Below, one piece after another: positions 15,896 to 24,374 of a stretch of DNA of 60,681 bases. The position numbers and the translations under genes are program-made. This stretch comes from Planctomycetota bacterium (GTDB lineage Bacteria > Planctomycetota > B15-G4). The stretch covers positions 1 through 60,681 of the forward strand of contig JAJDEO010000018.1 in the NCBI GenBank assembly GCA_029259745.1, written 5' to 3'. The notes beneath the pieces are model-generated. The model was not told where the DNA came from, did no database searches, and was given only the letters and a program-made list of their open reading frames with translations. The stretch's first letter is position 1. Every line of letters starts with the position of its first letter.

Positions 15896-17695
15896 CTAAC
15901 CGCCGAAGAGACCCTTGCCCTTCTTCTTCTTTCCTGCGGGCTTCTTCTTCTTCTTCGGCGGCGCCTTCTTGCCCTTGCCAGCACCCGCCTTCGCCTTGCC
16001 CATCGCCTTGTTCACGGCCTTCTGGACCTGAGCTTTCAGCGACTTGATCGCCTGCATCTGTTCGGGGCTCGGCGGGGCGTCGAGTCCACGCAGCGGGCTG
16101 TGATCGGGGCGTGCCGAGGCGAGCAACTGCAGGAGCTCTTGCTGCTGCTCGAGAACTCCCCAGACGTTCGCCTTGCCTTCGCGCGCTCGCTCTTCCATGG
16201 CCTCGATCGTGTCGCGTCGGCGCACGAAGGCCGCCGCGCGGTAGCCGATGTCGAGCATGCGCCGTTCGATGAGAGTCCGCTGGAGCGCAATCGTCTCGAG
16301 GGCCTTCTCAGGATCGGGTTCGGTCGTTCGCCACTGCTGCTTGAGACGCGCCATCTCGCGCTCGATCTCCTTGCGCTTCAGCGTCATCTTGTGCCGGTCG
16401 GCGGGGTCGAGCTTGTCGTTCGTGTCGAGCTTGGTCTGCAGCTCGGCGCGCTTCTGTTCTGCTTCGATGAACGCCGTGACCGTCTCGGCGAGACCGGCCT
16501 GGGCGATGAGCGTGGCGCGCGCGAACGTGACCTTGTCGCTGAGCTCCGACTCCGGCGGCGGAGGCGGGGCGACGGGCGCCATCGTGCCGAGCACGCTGAG
16601 CACCTCGGTGAGCACCTGCGTGCGCACGTCGGGGTTCGTGAGGGTCAGCTTGACGTAGTCGGAGCTGTCGTCGCGTGACGACGGCGAGATCTCGTCGAGC
16701 GCCTTGATCATCTCGTTGCGCAGCGCCTTTGTGCCGGTGCCGGCCGCGATGTCCTCGGACTGGTCGAAGAGCCGCGTGAAGACGAACTCCTGTTCGATCA
16801 GCGACTCACGCAGCTGCACGGCGCGATCACGTCGTGCCCAGTCGCCGCTCTTGAGGAAGTCGGTGTTCGCCGACTCCCACTGATTGAGCTTGCTGAGGCG
16901 GCGGGTCGACTCGTGGGCGCGTTTGAGACGCTCGAGCAACGCCAGGTCGGGCGCCGAGAGACGCTGACCGCGGCCCGGCTTCGGTGCTCCGAGGGCGAAC
17001 AGCGGGAGCTTGCGGCCGAGCTTCTTCTTGAACTTGCGGTCCTGCTGGATGCGAGCGAAACGCTTGGCCTTGTAGCCGCTGAGCGTCGCCGGGTCGGCCG
17101 ATGCGAGCGGCATCTGACGTTCGTGGTCTTGGACGTGGAGTTCCTGGGCGACGACCTGCCGCAGCAGCTTCGCGAAGGCCAGCGAGTCGGGCGTGGCGTC
17201 GGGGCTGTCCTGTCCGAGGAGTTTTTGCAGCGCTGAGGCGTCGGTCTTGGCTCGCGCCGGCTGGGTGGCGGGTGCGCCCTCAGGAGTGTCGACCCGCGGC
17301 TGGCGGCGCTCTGGATTCTGACCGGGCTTTCGATCTCCCGGCTTTTCGTCGTGCAGGCCTTCGGGCGTCTGGCGCTCTGCCTTCGCCGGCTGCTTGCCTC
17401 TCTGGGCACTCTGCTGGGCACTCTGCTGGGCATTCTGGGCGCGGCGTGCGGCTCGGGCGGCGCCTTCGTCGCCTTGACGCGCGTTTCCCGGGACCTTGGC
17501 TCCGGTTGCATCTGAGCCTGAGGTATCGACGGGCGTTGATGCTTCTGTCTCGTCTCGAGGCGCAGCTTGGGGCGCGTCGGCGGTGTCGTCGGCAGGCTCC
17601 TGGGCCGTCAGGCAGACTCCCAGCAGCAAGACGAGAGCGAAGGCCTTGGCAAACCGGGCGGCATTCGAGACAATCCCCGGCTTCGACCGAGACAC
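15896..17695 (-). CDS. Exported coiled-coil protein with Lys-rich tail
   Basis: The product is about 599 residues if GTG 17695 is the start. The N-terminus has a hydrophobic signal-like stretch (AFALVLLLGVCLTAQ, about 16-30). It is followed by a long Ala/Pro/Gln/Arg-rich, probably disordered region, then mostly charged helices with coiled-coil character (about 200-540). The last 30 residues are alternating Lys, Pro and Gly ending KGLFGG. I recognise no enzyme motif. It is probably periplasmic or surface-associated. The start is uncertain: the frame stays open much farther upstream, but the signal peptide favours this GTG. It is divergent from the 33-residue basic protein gene, with 57 bases between starts. 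Confidence 0.6.
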   Translation of the reverse strand: MSRSKPGIVSNAARFAKAFALVLLLGVCLTAQEPADDTADAPQAAPRDETEASTPVDTSGSDATGAKVPGNARQGDEGAARAARRAQNAQQSAQQSAQRGKQPAKAERQTPEGLHDEKPGDRKPGQNPERRQPRVDTPEGAPATQPARAKTDASALQKLLGQDSPDATPDSLAFAKLLRQVVAQELHVQDHERQMPLASADPATLSGYKAKRFARIQQDRKFKKKLGRKLPLFALGAPKPGRGQRLSAPDLALLERLKRAHESTRRLSKLNQWESANTDFLKSGDWARRDRAVQLRESLIEQEFVFTRLFDQSEDIAAGTGTKALRNEMIKALDEISPSSRDDSSDYVKLTLTNPDVRTQVLTEVLSVLGTMAPVAPPPPPESELSDKVTFARATLIAQAGLAETVTAFIEAEQKRAELQTKLDTNDKLDPADRHKMTLKRKEIEREMARLKQQWRTTEPDPEKALETIALQRTLIERRMLDIGYRAAAFVRRRDTIEAMEERAREGKANVWGVLEQQQELLQLLASARPDHSPLRGLDAPPSPEQMQAIKSLKAQVQKAVNKAMGKAKAGAGKGKKAPPKKKKKPAGKKKKGKGLFGG

Positions 17696-17752
17696 CGCAT
17701 CGACGAGTCGCGAACCGACCGATCGCTGCGCCCCGACGCACGGAGCACCCCG

Positions 17753-17854
17753 ATGGCTGCCAACAACCGCAAGATCAAGAAGGCGAATCACGGCAAGCGT
17801 CCAATGTGTCGTCGTCTGCGCCGCAAGCAGCGGAAGGCGCGCATCCGCACCTGA
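17753..17854 (+). CDS. 33-residue basic protein, AURKAIP1/COX24-like
   Basis: A tiny protein beginning MAANNRKIKKANHGKRP, followed by an arginine/lysine cluster. Its size, charge and K-K-x-N-H-G-K-R pattern resemble bacterial members of the AURKAIP1/COX24 domain family (DUF1713), which in other lineages are small ribosome-associated proteins related to the mitochondrial bS38/mS38. A role on the ribosome is inference. The ATG is preceded by GGAGC at short spacing, codons follow the local bias, and it is flanked by a divergent gene upstream and a hairpin downstream. It is short enough to be missed by standard gene callers. Confidence 0.7.
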   Translation: MAANNRKIKKANHGKRPMCRRLRRKQRKARIRT

Positions 17855-17910
17855 TCGCAGTATCCATGGTGTCTGTCGTCCGGCAGCGCCATATGTCTTG
17901 ACGTTGCTGA

Positions 17911-17929
17911 CGTGCGTCTGTGACGCACG
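17911..17929. terminator. Hairpin between the 33-residue gene and carbonic anhydrase gene
   Basis: A perfect eight-base-pair stem (17911-17918 with 17922-17929) with a three-base TGT loop lies between two convergent genes. No T-tract is present. Confidence 0.55.
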
Positions 17930-17958
17930 AACCGTCAAATCGCGGCCAGGTTGCGTTC

Positions 17959-18471
17959 TCATCCGCGCCGGTGCGATTTTGCGATTTCCCAGTAGTGCTC
18001 CGCATGGCCGACGAACTCGGCCGCCTGTTCGTCGGTGATTTCGCGGATCACCTTCCCGGGAACGCCCGTCACCAGCGAGCGCGGCGGGATCACGGCGCCC
18101 TCCTTCACCACGGCGCCGGCGGCGATGATGCAGTCCTCGCCGATCTCGGACCACCCGAGCACGACCGCACCGATCCCGATCAGCGTCCGGTCGCCCACGC
18201 GCCGCCCGTGGACCATCGCGTTGTGGCCGATCGTCACATAGGCCCCGATGTCGTTGGGGACGTCGGTGTCGGCGTGGATCACGGCGCCGTCCTGCACATT
18301 GCTGCACTCGCCGATCGTGATCGCCGCGCAGTCGCCCCGCACGACACACCCGTACCAGACGCTCGAACGCGCTCCGAGGGTCACCTTGCCGCAGACCACG
18401 GCATTGTGGGCGACAAGCGCCTCGCCCAGCGGCAGCAGGTGCGCGGCGGACGTGTCGTAACTGGCCGTCAT
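17959..18471 (-). CDS. Gamma-type carbonic anhydrase family protein
   Basis: The 170-residue protein is a left-handed beta-helix of hexapeptide repeats. It has the zinc-site histidines of the gamma-carbonic anhydrase/YrdA family (GAVIHADT and TIGHNAMVHG) and the conserved VRGDCAAITIG and NVQDG segments. It would hydrate CO2 or act in a related role; several YrdA-like proteins have no confirmed activity. It is cytoplasmic, with a short C-terminal helix. Its ATG overlaps the stop of the CPBP protease gene as ATGA, and it is the last gene of a three-gene operon. Confidence 0.92.
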   Translation of the reverse strand: MTASYDTSAAHLLPLGEALVAHNAVVCGKVTLGARSSVWYGCVVRGDCAAITIGECSNVQDGAVIHADTDVPNDIGAYVTIGHNAMVHGRRVGDRTLIGIGAVVLGWSEIGEDCIIAAGAVVKEGAVIPPRSLVTGVPGKVIREITDEQAAEFVGHAEHYWEIAKSHRRG

Positions 18472-19265
18472 GTCAGAGTCTCAGGGACAAAGGTGAGCAG
18501 CAGGAGCTGCAGCGTGTTGTGCAGAACGTGTACGACGATCGGTAGCACGAGGCTGCGCGTCCGTTCGTAGAGCAATCCGAGCAGGAAACCAAGCGCGGCG
18601 ACGGGCAGCATCGACGCCGCATCGTGAAGGCTCCCGAAAACGAGGGCCGCCATGGCCGCGGCAACGGACGGCGGCATCCAGCGACGCAGGCCACCCTGGA
18701 GCGCACCGCGGAAGAGCACTTCCTCGCCGATCGGAATGACGACGGCGGCCGACAGCCAGACGATCGGCTGGGCGCGTCCGGCAGCGTCGGCGAGGAACGA
18801 CTGGACGATGAGCTGCGTGTCATTCACCTCGAGGCCGAGGACCTCGATGAACGCCGTGTTGACGGTTGCCGCGATGAAGATCACGGGAACCCAGCCGACC
18901 CACGCCGCGATCGCCGTGAGGACGGGCAGCGGCCCGGAGTGGGGCCGCAACCCGAGCTGACCGCGCACGCCGCGCGGCAGCGTGCGCGCCATCATCACCA
19001 TCACCGCCACGGCCACGATCATCGACGCCGACTGCAGGCCGAGCGCGCCGGGCAGGTTGCTGTACGGGTTCGTCGACGCCTCGTCGCGTGACACGAACAA
19101 AGGCGCCAGCGTCGCGGCCGAGAGAAGCATCGCGAGGTACCCGAGCGAAAAGAGCAACGCGCCGTGAGTCGTTGTGTCGTCGTCCCTCAGAGGCTCGCAG
19201 TCGCGCAGGAGACGCAGGGCGACGACAGCGCCGATCGGGAAGAGAAAGAGGAGTTCGAACGGCAT
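18468..19265 (-). CDS. CPBP-family (CAAX protease-like) intramembrane metalloprotease
   Basis: The 265-residue protein has about seven to eight hydrophobic segments and the CPBP/Abi motifs: IGEEVLFRG (EExxxR), FGSLHDAAS and VVHVLHN near the C-terminus. These supply the glutamates and histidines of the intramembrane active site. Bacterial members process or bind membrane partners; many substrates are unknown. The start overlaps the stop of the aminotransferase gene by one base (TGATG) and its own stop overlaps the carbonic anhydrase start, so all three are translationally coupled. A longer open frame upstream is antisense noise. Confidence 0.9.
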   Translation of the reverse strand: MPFELLFLFPIGAVVALRLLRDCEPLRDDDTTTHGALLFSLGYLAMLLSAATLAPLFVSRDEASTNPYSNLPGALGLQSASMIVAVAVMVMMARTLPRGVRGQLGLRPHSGPLPVLTAIAAWVGWVPVIFIAATVNTAFIEVLGLEVNDTQLIVQSFLADAAGRAQPIVWLSAAVVIPIGEEVLFRGALQGGLRRWMPPSVAAAMAALVFGSLHDAASMLPVAALGFLLGLLYERTRSLVLPIVVHVLHNTLQLLLLTFVPETLT

Positions 19266-20410
19266 CAGTGCAGGGCCTCGAGAGTGCGTTCGACCTCCGC
19301 GGCGACGTTCCAACCGTGCGGCGAGAAGCGCACGCCACCGCCGCGCGGGGTCAGGCTGATCTTGCGCTGTTCGAGTTCGTGCACGACGTCGTGGGCGTCG
19401 CGGCCGCCGGGTGGCACGGCGACGAGAATGCCCGAGCGATTCGCCGCGTCGACGTCGGGAGTCGAGACGTGCCAGCCGCGCGTTGTCAGGCCCGTCCTCA
19501 GCTGCTGCGTGAGGTCGAGGATCTGCGCGCCGATGCGCTCGACGCCCGTGTCGAGCAGCAGCTTCAAGCTCGCGCCGAGACCGAAGATCTCCATCGTCGG
19601 CATGGCTCCATACTCGAAGCGGCGCGTGCCGGCGAGGAGCGGTTTTCCGGGGACGTAGGGCTCGAAGGGTTCCTCGACGGACAGCCACGATTCGAACGGC
19701 GGGTCGAGGCGCTCGAGCACGTCGGCGCGGCAGTAGAGCAGGCCGATGCCCTCGACGCCGAGCATCCACTTGTGCGAGTCGGCCGAGAGGACGTCGATGT
19801 GCGCTGCCATGACGTCAATCGGGAAGGCGCCCACGCCTTGGATCGCGTCGACGCAGTAGAGGGCCGGATGGTCGATGAGGCCCGCGCCGATCTGGGCGAT
19901 GTCGAGTCGGTAGCCGGAGTCGAAGAGCACCCACGGGACGGCGACGACGCGCGTGCGCTCCGTGACGGCGGTGAGGATGTCCGCGGCGGGGACCGTGCCG
20001 TCGTCGCGGCGCGGGACGGTGACGACGCGCGCGCCACGGCGGCGTGCCTGGCGGTGCCACGGGATCAGGTTCGCGGGGAAGTCGCGCTCGACGACGACGA
20101 TTTCGTCGCCCGGCGCAAAGTCGACGCCCTCGGCGACGGTGATGATGCCTTGGGACGTGCTGGTCAGGAAGCCGACTTCTTCGACGTCGGCCGCGCCGAG
20201 CAACCGGGCCGCCGATGCACGCACGGATTCGCGCTGTGCGATCCAGCTTTCCCAGCCCGTCGAACCGTGGTCAGTGGCTTCGTCGACGAAGGCGCGGATG
20301 GCGGCGCGGGTCGGCGCCGGGATCGGGCAGACGGCCGCGTGGTTGAAGTAGACCCAGTGGTCGGCGACCGGGAACGCGTCGCGCAGGGTTTTGAGAGCGT
20401 CGTCGGGCAC
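19265..20410 (-). CDS. Class V aminotransferase-fold PLP enzyme
   Basis: The 381-residue protein shows the class V fold, related to cysteine desulfurases and isopenicillin N epimerases: VYFNHAAVCPIP near the N-terminus, TSTSQGI binding the phosphate, VDAIQGVGAFPID, and SADSHKWMLG with the PLP lysine K214. The C-terminal part has RGGGVRFSPHGWN, matching the R-x-S-x-H substrate region. The reaction cannot be fixed from sequence; candidates are epimerase, lyase or desulfurase. No catalytic Cys loop typical of desulfurases is apparent. It is the first gene of the operon with the CPBP protease and carbonic anhydrase. Confidence 0.9.
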   Translation of the reverse strand: MPDDALKTLRDAFPVADHWVYFNHAAVCPIPAPTRAAIRAFVDEATDHGSTGWESWIAQRESVRASAARLLGAADVEEVGFLTSTSQGIITVAEGVDFAPGDEIVVVERDFPANLIPWHRQARRRGARVVTVPRRDDGTVPAADILTAVTERTRVVAVPWVLFDSGYRLDIAQIGAGLIDHPALYCVDAIQGVGAFPIDVMAAHIDVLSADSHKWMLGVEGIGLLYCRADVLERLDPPFESWLSVEEPFEPYVPGKPLLAGTRRFEYGAMPTMEIFGLGASLKLLLDTGVERIGAQILDLTQQLRTGLTTRGWHVSTPDVDAANRSGILVAVPPGGRDAHDVVHELEQRKISLTPRGGGVRFSPHGWNVAAEVERTLEALH

Positions 20411-20473
20411 GGGCGGGCCGGGGCGAGGAAAAGAGTCAGGTCACGTGGGGGCGATCGTCGCGTCTTGGCTTGC

Positions 20474-20818
20474 ATGGGGAAAGGCGAGAAACGTGACGAG
20501 GCCGAGGTGTTCGGGGTGCTCCTGCTGTGTCTCGGGCTCATGGCCGCAGGCCGCGCGGCAGGGCGCCTCTGCCCTCCGGCAGATCCGATGGTGCTCGGCC
20601 AGCGGCTCACGCTCGACCCGCGCATGCTCCGTGGTGAGACGTGGCGGCTGCTGCCGGGTGTCGGGCCGGCGCTCGCCGAGCGTCTCGAGCTGGCGCGTCG
20701 CGAGGCCGGCGGGGCGCTCGAACGTGCAGACCTGGGCGATGTGCCGGGGGTCGGTCCCACGCATCTCGAACGTTGGCGCGGGCTCTGGGGGGTCGCTGGC
20801 AACGAGCCGGTGCGTTAA
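20474..20818 (+). CDS. Membrane-anchored helix-hairpin-helix (ComEA-like) protein
   Basis: The 114-residue protein has a single hydrophobic anchor (VFGVLLLCLGLMAAGRAAG, about 12-30) and a C-terminal pair of HhH motifs (LLPGVGPALAERL and DVPGVGPTHLERW). This is the layout of ComEA, which binds incoming DNA at the membrane in transformation, but other small HhH proteins share it. No other competence gene is in this window. Its ATG follows a poor ribosome site, and the frame reads far upstream, so the start is tentative. It precedes nadC by about 55 bases. Confidence 0.75.
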   Translation: MGKGEKRDEAEVFGVLLLCLGLMAAGRAAGRLCPPADPMVLGQRLTLDPRMLRGETWRLLPGVGPALAERLELARREAGGALERADLGDVPGVGPTHLERWRGLWGVAGNEPVR

Positions 20819-20873
20819 CGTGCGGTCCGCTTCCGACGACATGCGCTACGCCCTTCCCGCGAGGATCTGGCCG

Positions 20874-21740
20874 ATGGACCCCCGTCTCGACACCGACGCG
20901 CTGCTCCGCTTTGCCTTGGCGGAAGACCTCGGCGAGGCCGGTGATGTCACCAGCGCCTTCGCTCTCGGCGGACGCGGACGCAGAGGACACGGGCGGATTC
21001 TCGCCAAGGCTCACGGCTGGCTCTCGGGTGTGGCACTCGCGGTGCGCGTCTTCGAGCTCGTCGACCCGTCGATCGAGATGGTCGTGCACAAGGGCGACGG
21101 CGAAGAGGTCGTGCCGAAGGATCTCGTGCTCGAGATGACGGGGCCTGCGGCGTCGTTGCTCGAGGCCGAGCGCACGGCGCTGAACGTCATGCAGCAATGG
21201 TCGGGCGTCGCGTCGCTGACGGCGCAGTTCGTCGCCAAGACGGAGGGCACGAAGGCGCGCATCGTCGACACGCGCAAGACGCCGCCGTGCTGGCGCGCCC
21301 AGGCCAAGGCCGCCGTGCTCCATGGCGGCGGCATGAACCATCGGATCGGACTCTACGACCAGGTGCTGCTCAAGGAGAACCACTTCGCGACGGCCGAGGG
21401 CACGCATCGCGAGGTCGTCGAGAACGTCAAGGCGGAGGCGCCGGACGGCATGGTGATCATCGCCGAGGCTCAGAATCTCGAAGAGGCTCAGCAGATCGCC
21501 GACGGCGGTGCCGACGTCATCCTGCTCGACAACTTCACCGTCGATCAGCTGCGCGATGCCGTGCTCGCCTTCGAGCGCCATCCGCGTCGCCGCGACCTCG
21601 AGCTCGAGGCCTCGGGCGGTGTGAATCTCGGCACCGTGGCTGCGATCGCGCGCACAGGCGTCGACCGCATCTCGGTCGGTGCGCTGACGCACTCGGCGCC
21701 GGCCCTCGACCTGTCCATGTTGCTGGATATCGATCCGTGA
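20874..21740 (+). CDS. nadC: Quinolinate phosphoribosyltransferase (NadC)
   Basis: The 288-residue protein converts quinolinate and PRPP to nicotinate mononucleotide, CO2 and pyrophosphate in NAD synthesis. Motifs match the family: ALAEDLGEAGDVTS at the N-terminus, LSGVALA, ERTALNVMQQWSGVAS, DTRKTPPCWR, VLHGGGMNHRIGLYDQVL and LLKENH, then ASGGVNLGTVAAIARTGVD and ISVGALTHS. Length is typical. ATG 20874 is preferred: GAGG lies nine bases upstream and the protein begins at the family position; an ATG at 20841 is an alternative. Its TGA overlaps the next gene's GTG (GTGA). Confidence 0.96.
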   Translation: MDPRLDTDALLRFALAEDLGEAGDVTSAFALGGRGRRGHGRILAKAHGWLSGVALAVRVFELVDPSIEMVVHKGDGEEVVPKDLVLEMTGPAASLLEAERTALNVMQQWSGVASLTAQFVAKTEGTKARIVDTRKTPPCWRAQAKAAVLHGGGMNHRIGLYDQVLLKENHFATAEGTHREVVENVKAEAPDGMVIIAEAQNLEEAQQIADGGADVILLDNFTVDQLRDAVLAFERHPRRRDLELEASGGVNLGTVAAIARTGVDRISVGALTHSAPALDLSMLLDIDP

Positions 21741-22153
21741 CACTCGGGGCCTCGGTGCACTACCGCGTCATGCTGGACGGCACGCCCGTGCCGGTGCGGT
21801 CGTTGCGCACGATGGTCGACAGCTTCCTCGCGGATCGCGGGGTCAGCGAAGAGGCGCGCCGGGCCGTCGTGCTCGCATTCAGTGAGGCACTCGACAACGC
21901 CTGGGAGCATGGCTCACTCGAGCACGGCGCCGTCGAGGTGCGGCTGCGCTACTCGCCACGCTTCGTGTTCGTGTCGGTTCGCGACATGGGCGGCAATCGC
22001 TCGCCGCTGGGCACGGCCGTGCTTCCCAAGGATGACAGCGAGCGCGGGCGTGGCGTCTTGCTCATGCGCAAGCTGATGGATGACGTGCGCATTCGGAACA
22101 TGGCCTCGGGCGGAACGTGCGTGTCGATGATGCGCAAGTTCGAGCGCGCGTGA
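21737..22153 (+). CDS. HATPase_c_2 anti-sigma/regulatory kinase-like protein
   Basis: The 138-residue protein is a single GHKL ATPase domain of the RsbW/SpoIIAB type: an N box (FSEALDNAWEHG), a G1 box (VRDMGGNRSPLG) and a G2 box (ERGRGVLLMRKLMD). Such proteins bind a sigma factor or phosphorylate an anti-sigma antagonist on serine. No STAS antagonist or cognate sigma gene is adjacent; the ECF sigma factor at 37 kb is of another class. The GTG start overlaps nadC's stop and its own stop overlaps the VanZ-like gene as GTGA, so the three genes are translationally coupled. Confidence 0.88.
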   Translation: MTLGASVHYRVMLDGTPVPVRSLRTMVDSFLADRGVSEEARRAVVLAFSEALDNAWEHGSLEHGAVEVRLRYSPRFVFVSVRDMGGNRSPLGTAVLPKDDSERGRGVLLMRKLMDDVRIRNMASGGTCVSMMRKFERA

Positions 22154-22641
22154 GTGAGACGGCGCGTCGCCACGGGCTCGCCGAGCTCTGGGGGCTGCTG
22201 ACGTGGCGCGCCTTTGCCGTGCCCGCGTTGGTCGTGTGGACCGTCACGGTCTTCATGCTCTTGACGGCCGAGCCGACGTCGACGCGCCCGTGGGCCGCGT
22301 GGGAGCTGCTCCTTGCGAACGCGGGACACGCACCGATCTTCGGCTTGCAGTCGCTGTTGCTCGTCCACGTTTTGGCACCGAAGGAGGGCGGGCGGGAGCG
22401 GCGCGCGTTTGTCATCGCAGCCTGCACGTGCGTGGTCTACGGCGCCGGTCTCGAATGGTGGCAGGGACAGGTCGGACGCACGTCGTCACTCGCCGACTGT
22501 TTCACGAATGCGGTGGGTGCTTTCGGAGTTCCGTGGGCCCTCGCGTCCGGGCGGGTCTTCGGCCCACGGACGTTGGTCGTGATCGCGGCCTCGCTCGTGA
22601 CGGCGGGTTGGGCGATGGTCGAACCCGTCAGCACGGTTTGA
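22150..22641 (+). CDS. VanZ-like membrane protein
   Basis: The 163-residue protein has about four hydrophobic segments. It has features of the VanZ-like group: NAGHAPIFGLQSLLLVHVL, in which a histidine follows the second segment, and a later LEWWQGQVGRTSSLADCFTNAVGAF, with the D-x-x-x-N pattern of that family (residues about 108-132). VanZ relates to teicoplanin resistance in enterococci, but most VanZ-like proteins have no known function and no resistance is implied here. The GTG start overlaps the preceding stop. It ends the nadC cluster. Confidence 0.82.
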   Translation: MSETARRHGLAELWGLLTWRAFAVPALVVWTVTVFMLLTAEPTSTRPWAAWELLLANAGHAPIFGLQSLLLVHVLAPKEGGRERRAFVIAACTCVVYGAGLEWWQGQVGRTSSLADCFTNAVGAFGVPWALASGRVFGPRTLVVIAASLVTAGWAMVEPVSTV

Positions 22642-22711
22642 CGCGATGCTGGACGACTCGGGTTCCGTGGCTCAGGCTGCGTGCTCTGCCCGCGCCTCCC
22701 GGAACTGATCG

Positions 22712-23917
22712 ATGATCCTCTCGACGCTCGCCGCACTTGCCTTGTTCGCACCCGTCGACGAGGCGTTACCCGATGACGTCGCGGCGGCCGTGAAGCGCGG
22801 CGCCGAGATCCTCGTCGAGCGCCAAGAGAACTACGAGCCCGACCCGCCCGTCGGCCGCTTGGAAGACGCGGATCTCGCGCCGTGGCAAGTTGACGAGGAA
22901 GCGCGGCTCGCGAAGCTGCGGTCCAAGGCGCGCAAGCCCGCCGAGTGGCCCTACGAGGGTGTCTACCGCGTGGCCGGGGGTGTGATCCCGGCCGGGTATC
23001 GCGTGGGCGGTACGGCGATCGCCTGCGAGGCGCTTCTGGCAGCACCGGATTTCGACGAGTCGAAGGAGCAGCGAGCCGCGGTCGAGCGGGCCGTCGTCTT
23101 CATCCTCGACGAACTTCGCGACAACCGCGCGCTCGAGGCCGGGCCGAAGGTGGGCTACGACGTCCGCGGCTGGGGACACGCCTACGCCCTGCGCACGCTG
23201 CTCCTGGTCGTGGAACGTGGCGCCGTCGACGGCCACATCGAGAAGCGCATCGTCAAGGCCATCCCGGACCTCATCGAACGCATCGAGGTCAACGCGGTGC
23301 CCGACGGCGGGTGGAACTACGCCAACCAACGGACGAGCCCCTTCATGACCGGCTCGACCTTGCTCACGCTCTACCTCGCGCGGTCGCATGGCTACGACGT
23401 CGACGCGACCATCGTCGAGAAGGCTCTCGACGGCCTCGAGCGCGGGCGAACCGAGCGCGGGTCGTTCGCCTACTCCGGCGCACTCCGCGGCGCCGTCGCC
23501 ATGCCGGGATCGTCGGCTCGCTCGTCCGTCGCTGAACTCGCGCTGTATCTCGCGGGGCGCAGCTCGCAGGACGAACTCGAAGCCGCCGTCGAAGGCTTCT
23601 TCGTCGGCTGGGTCGACCTGCTCACGCGCAAGAGCCGCCAAGGCACGCACGTCGGGCAGTACGCCATCGCGCCGTACTATTTCTTCTTCGGCCACTCCTA
23701 TGCCGGTCTGGCCATCGAACAGCTCCCCGTCGAGGCGCGCGACGACTACCGTGGCCGCCTGCACCGCGTGCTCTGGGCGACGCGCGAACCGGACGGCCGT
23801 TGGAACGACCGCGTCTTCCCGCGCACGTCGGCCTACGGGACGTCGATGGCGATGCTGGCCTTCGCGGCACCGATGCGTCGCGCGTTCCCGGCGTGGGCGT
23901 CGACTGAAGTGAAGTGA
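22712..23917 (+). CDS. Exported alpha-alpha toroid (prenyltransferase/squalene-oxidase-like) protein
   Basis: The 401-residue protein begins with a short hydrophobic signal (ILSTLAALALFAPVDE). It then repeats helical motifs of the terpenoid-cyclase/prenyltransferase toroid: VPDGGWNYANQRTSPFMTGSTLL (in parts, about 202-224), RGSFAYSGAL, and PDGRWND near the end. These QW-like turns are common in planctomycete secreted proteins. The DXDD or DCTAE catalytic motifs of squalene cyclases are not seen, so it is probably not a cyclase. It is likely periplasmic, and substrate or partner is unknown. The ribosome site is weak. Confidence 0.8.
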   Translation: MILSTLAALALFAPVDEALPDDVAAAVKRGAEILVERQENYEPDPPVGRLEDADLAPWQVDEEARLAKLRSKARKPAEWPYEGVYRVAGGVIPAGYRVGGTAIACEALLAAPDFDESKEQRAAVERAVVFILDELRDNRALEAGPKVGYDVRGWGHAYALRTLLLVVERGAVDGHIEKRIVKAIPDLIERIEVNAVPDGGWNYANQRTSPFMTGSTLLTLYLARSHGYDVDATIVEKALDGLERGRTERGSFAYSGALRGAVAMPGSSARSSVAELALYLAGRSSQDELEAAVEGFFVGWVDLLTRKSRQGTHVGQYAIAPYYFFFGHSYAGLAIEQLPVEARDDYRGRLHRVLWATREPDGRWNDRVFPRTSAYGTSMAMLAFAAPMRRAFPAWASTEVK

Positions 23918-24374
23918 CGCGTGCGGAAACTGCCGCTCGACGAGGTGGCAGCTGCGAGAGCCGTTCGCGGCGAATGACGGCGCAGACGGTCACGCCCGCG
24001 ATGCCGCTGCCCGCGGTAGCTCCCTCGCCCACACGTCTCACGACGAGCGTCGCGAGGGTGCGCGGAGCCTGCAGAGCAACGAAAATCGACATCTATCGAC
24101 GCGGAGGCGGGGTATCGCCCCGTTGAGCATCGAAAGTGGCGTTCGACACAGCCATGCCTGGCTCAGGCGCGTCCGCAGTAGCTCGTCGTGAGACGTGGGC
24201 TCGCTGTCATGCGCTGACAACAAAGCGACGGGCGAGCTGAGGTCGCGTGTTCGTCGGCCAACGATGAGGTGCGCTTGCGCGGCTCGGGGCCCATCGCCGC
24301 GTGTGCAGGCTCCCGCTCGGCCCCGTCGGCGCGAGGGGGCGGGCCCGCTCACCGCGATTGCTATCGTGTCGCGC
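23918..24374. other. Gene-free stretch before purB
   Basis: About 460 bases in which short open frames exist on both strands, but none has a convincing start, codon pattern or protein feature. A GCTATCGT box at 24360-24367 ends about eight bases before the purB start; if it is a -10 element the purB transcript would be nearly leaderless. I see no riboswitch. Confidence 0.5.
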
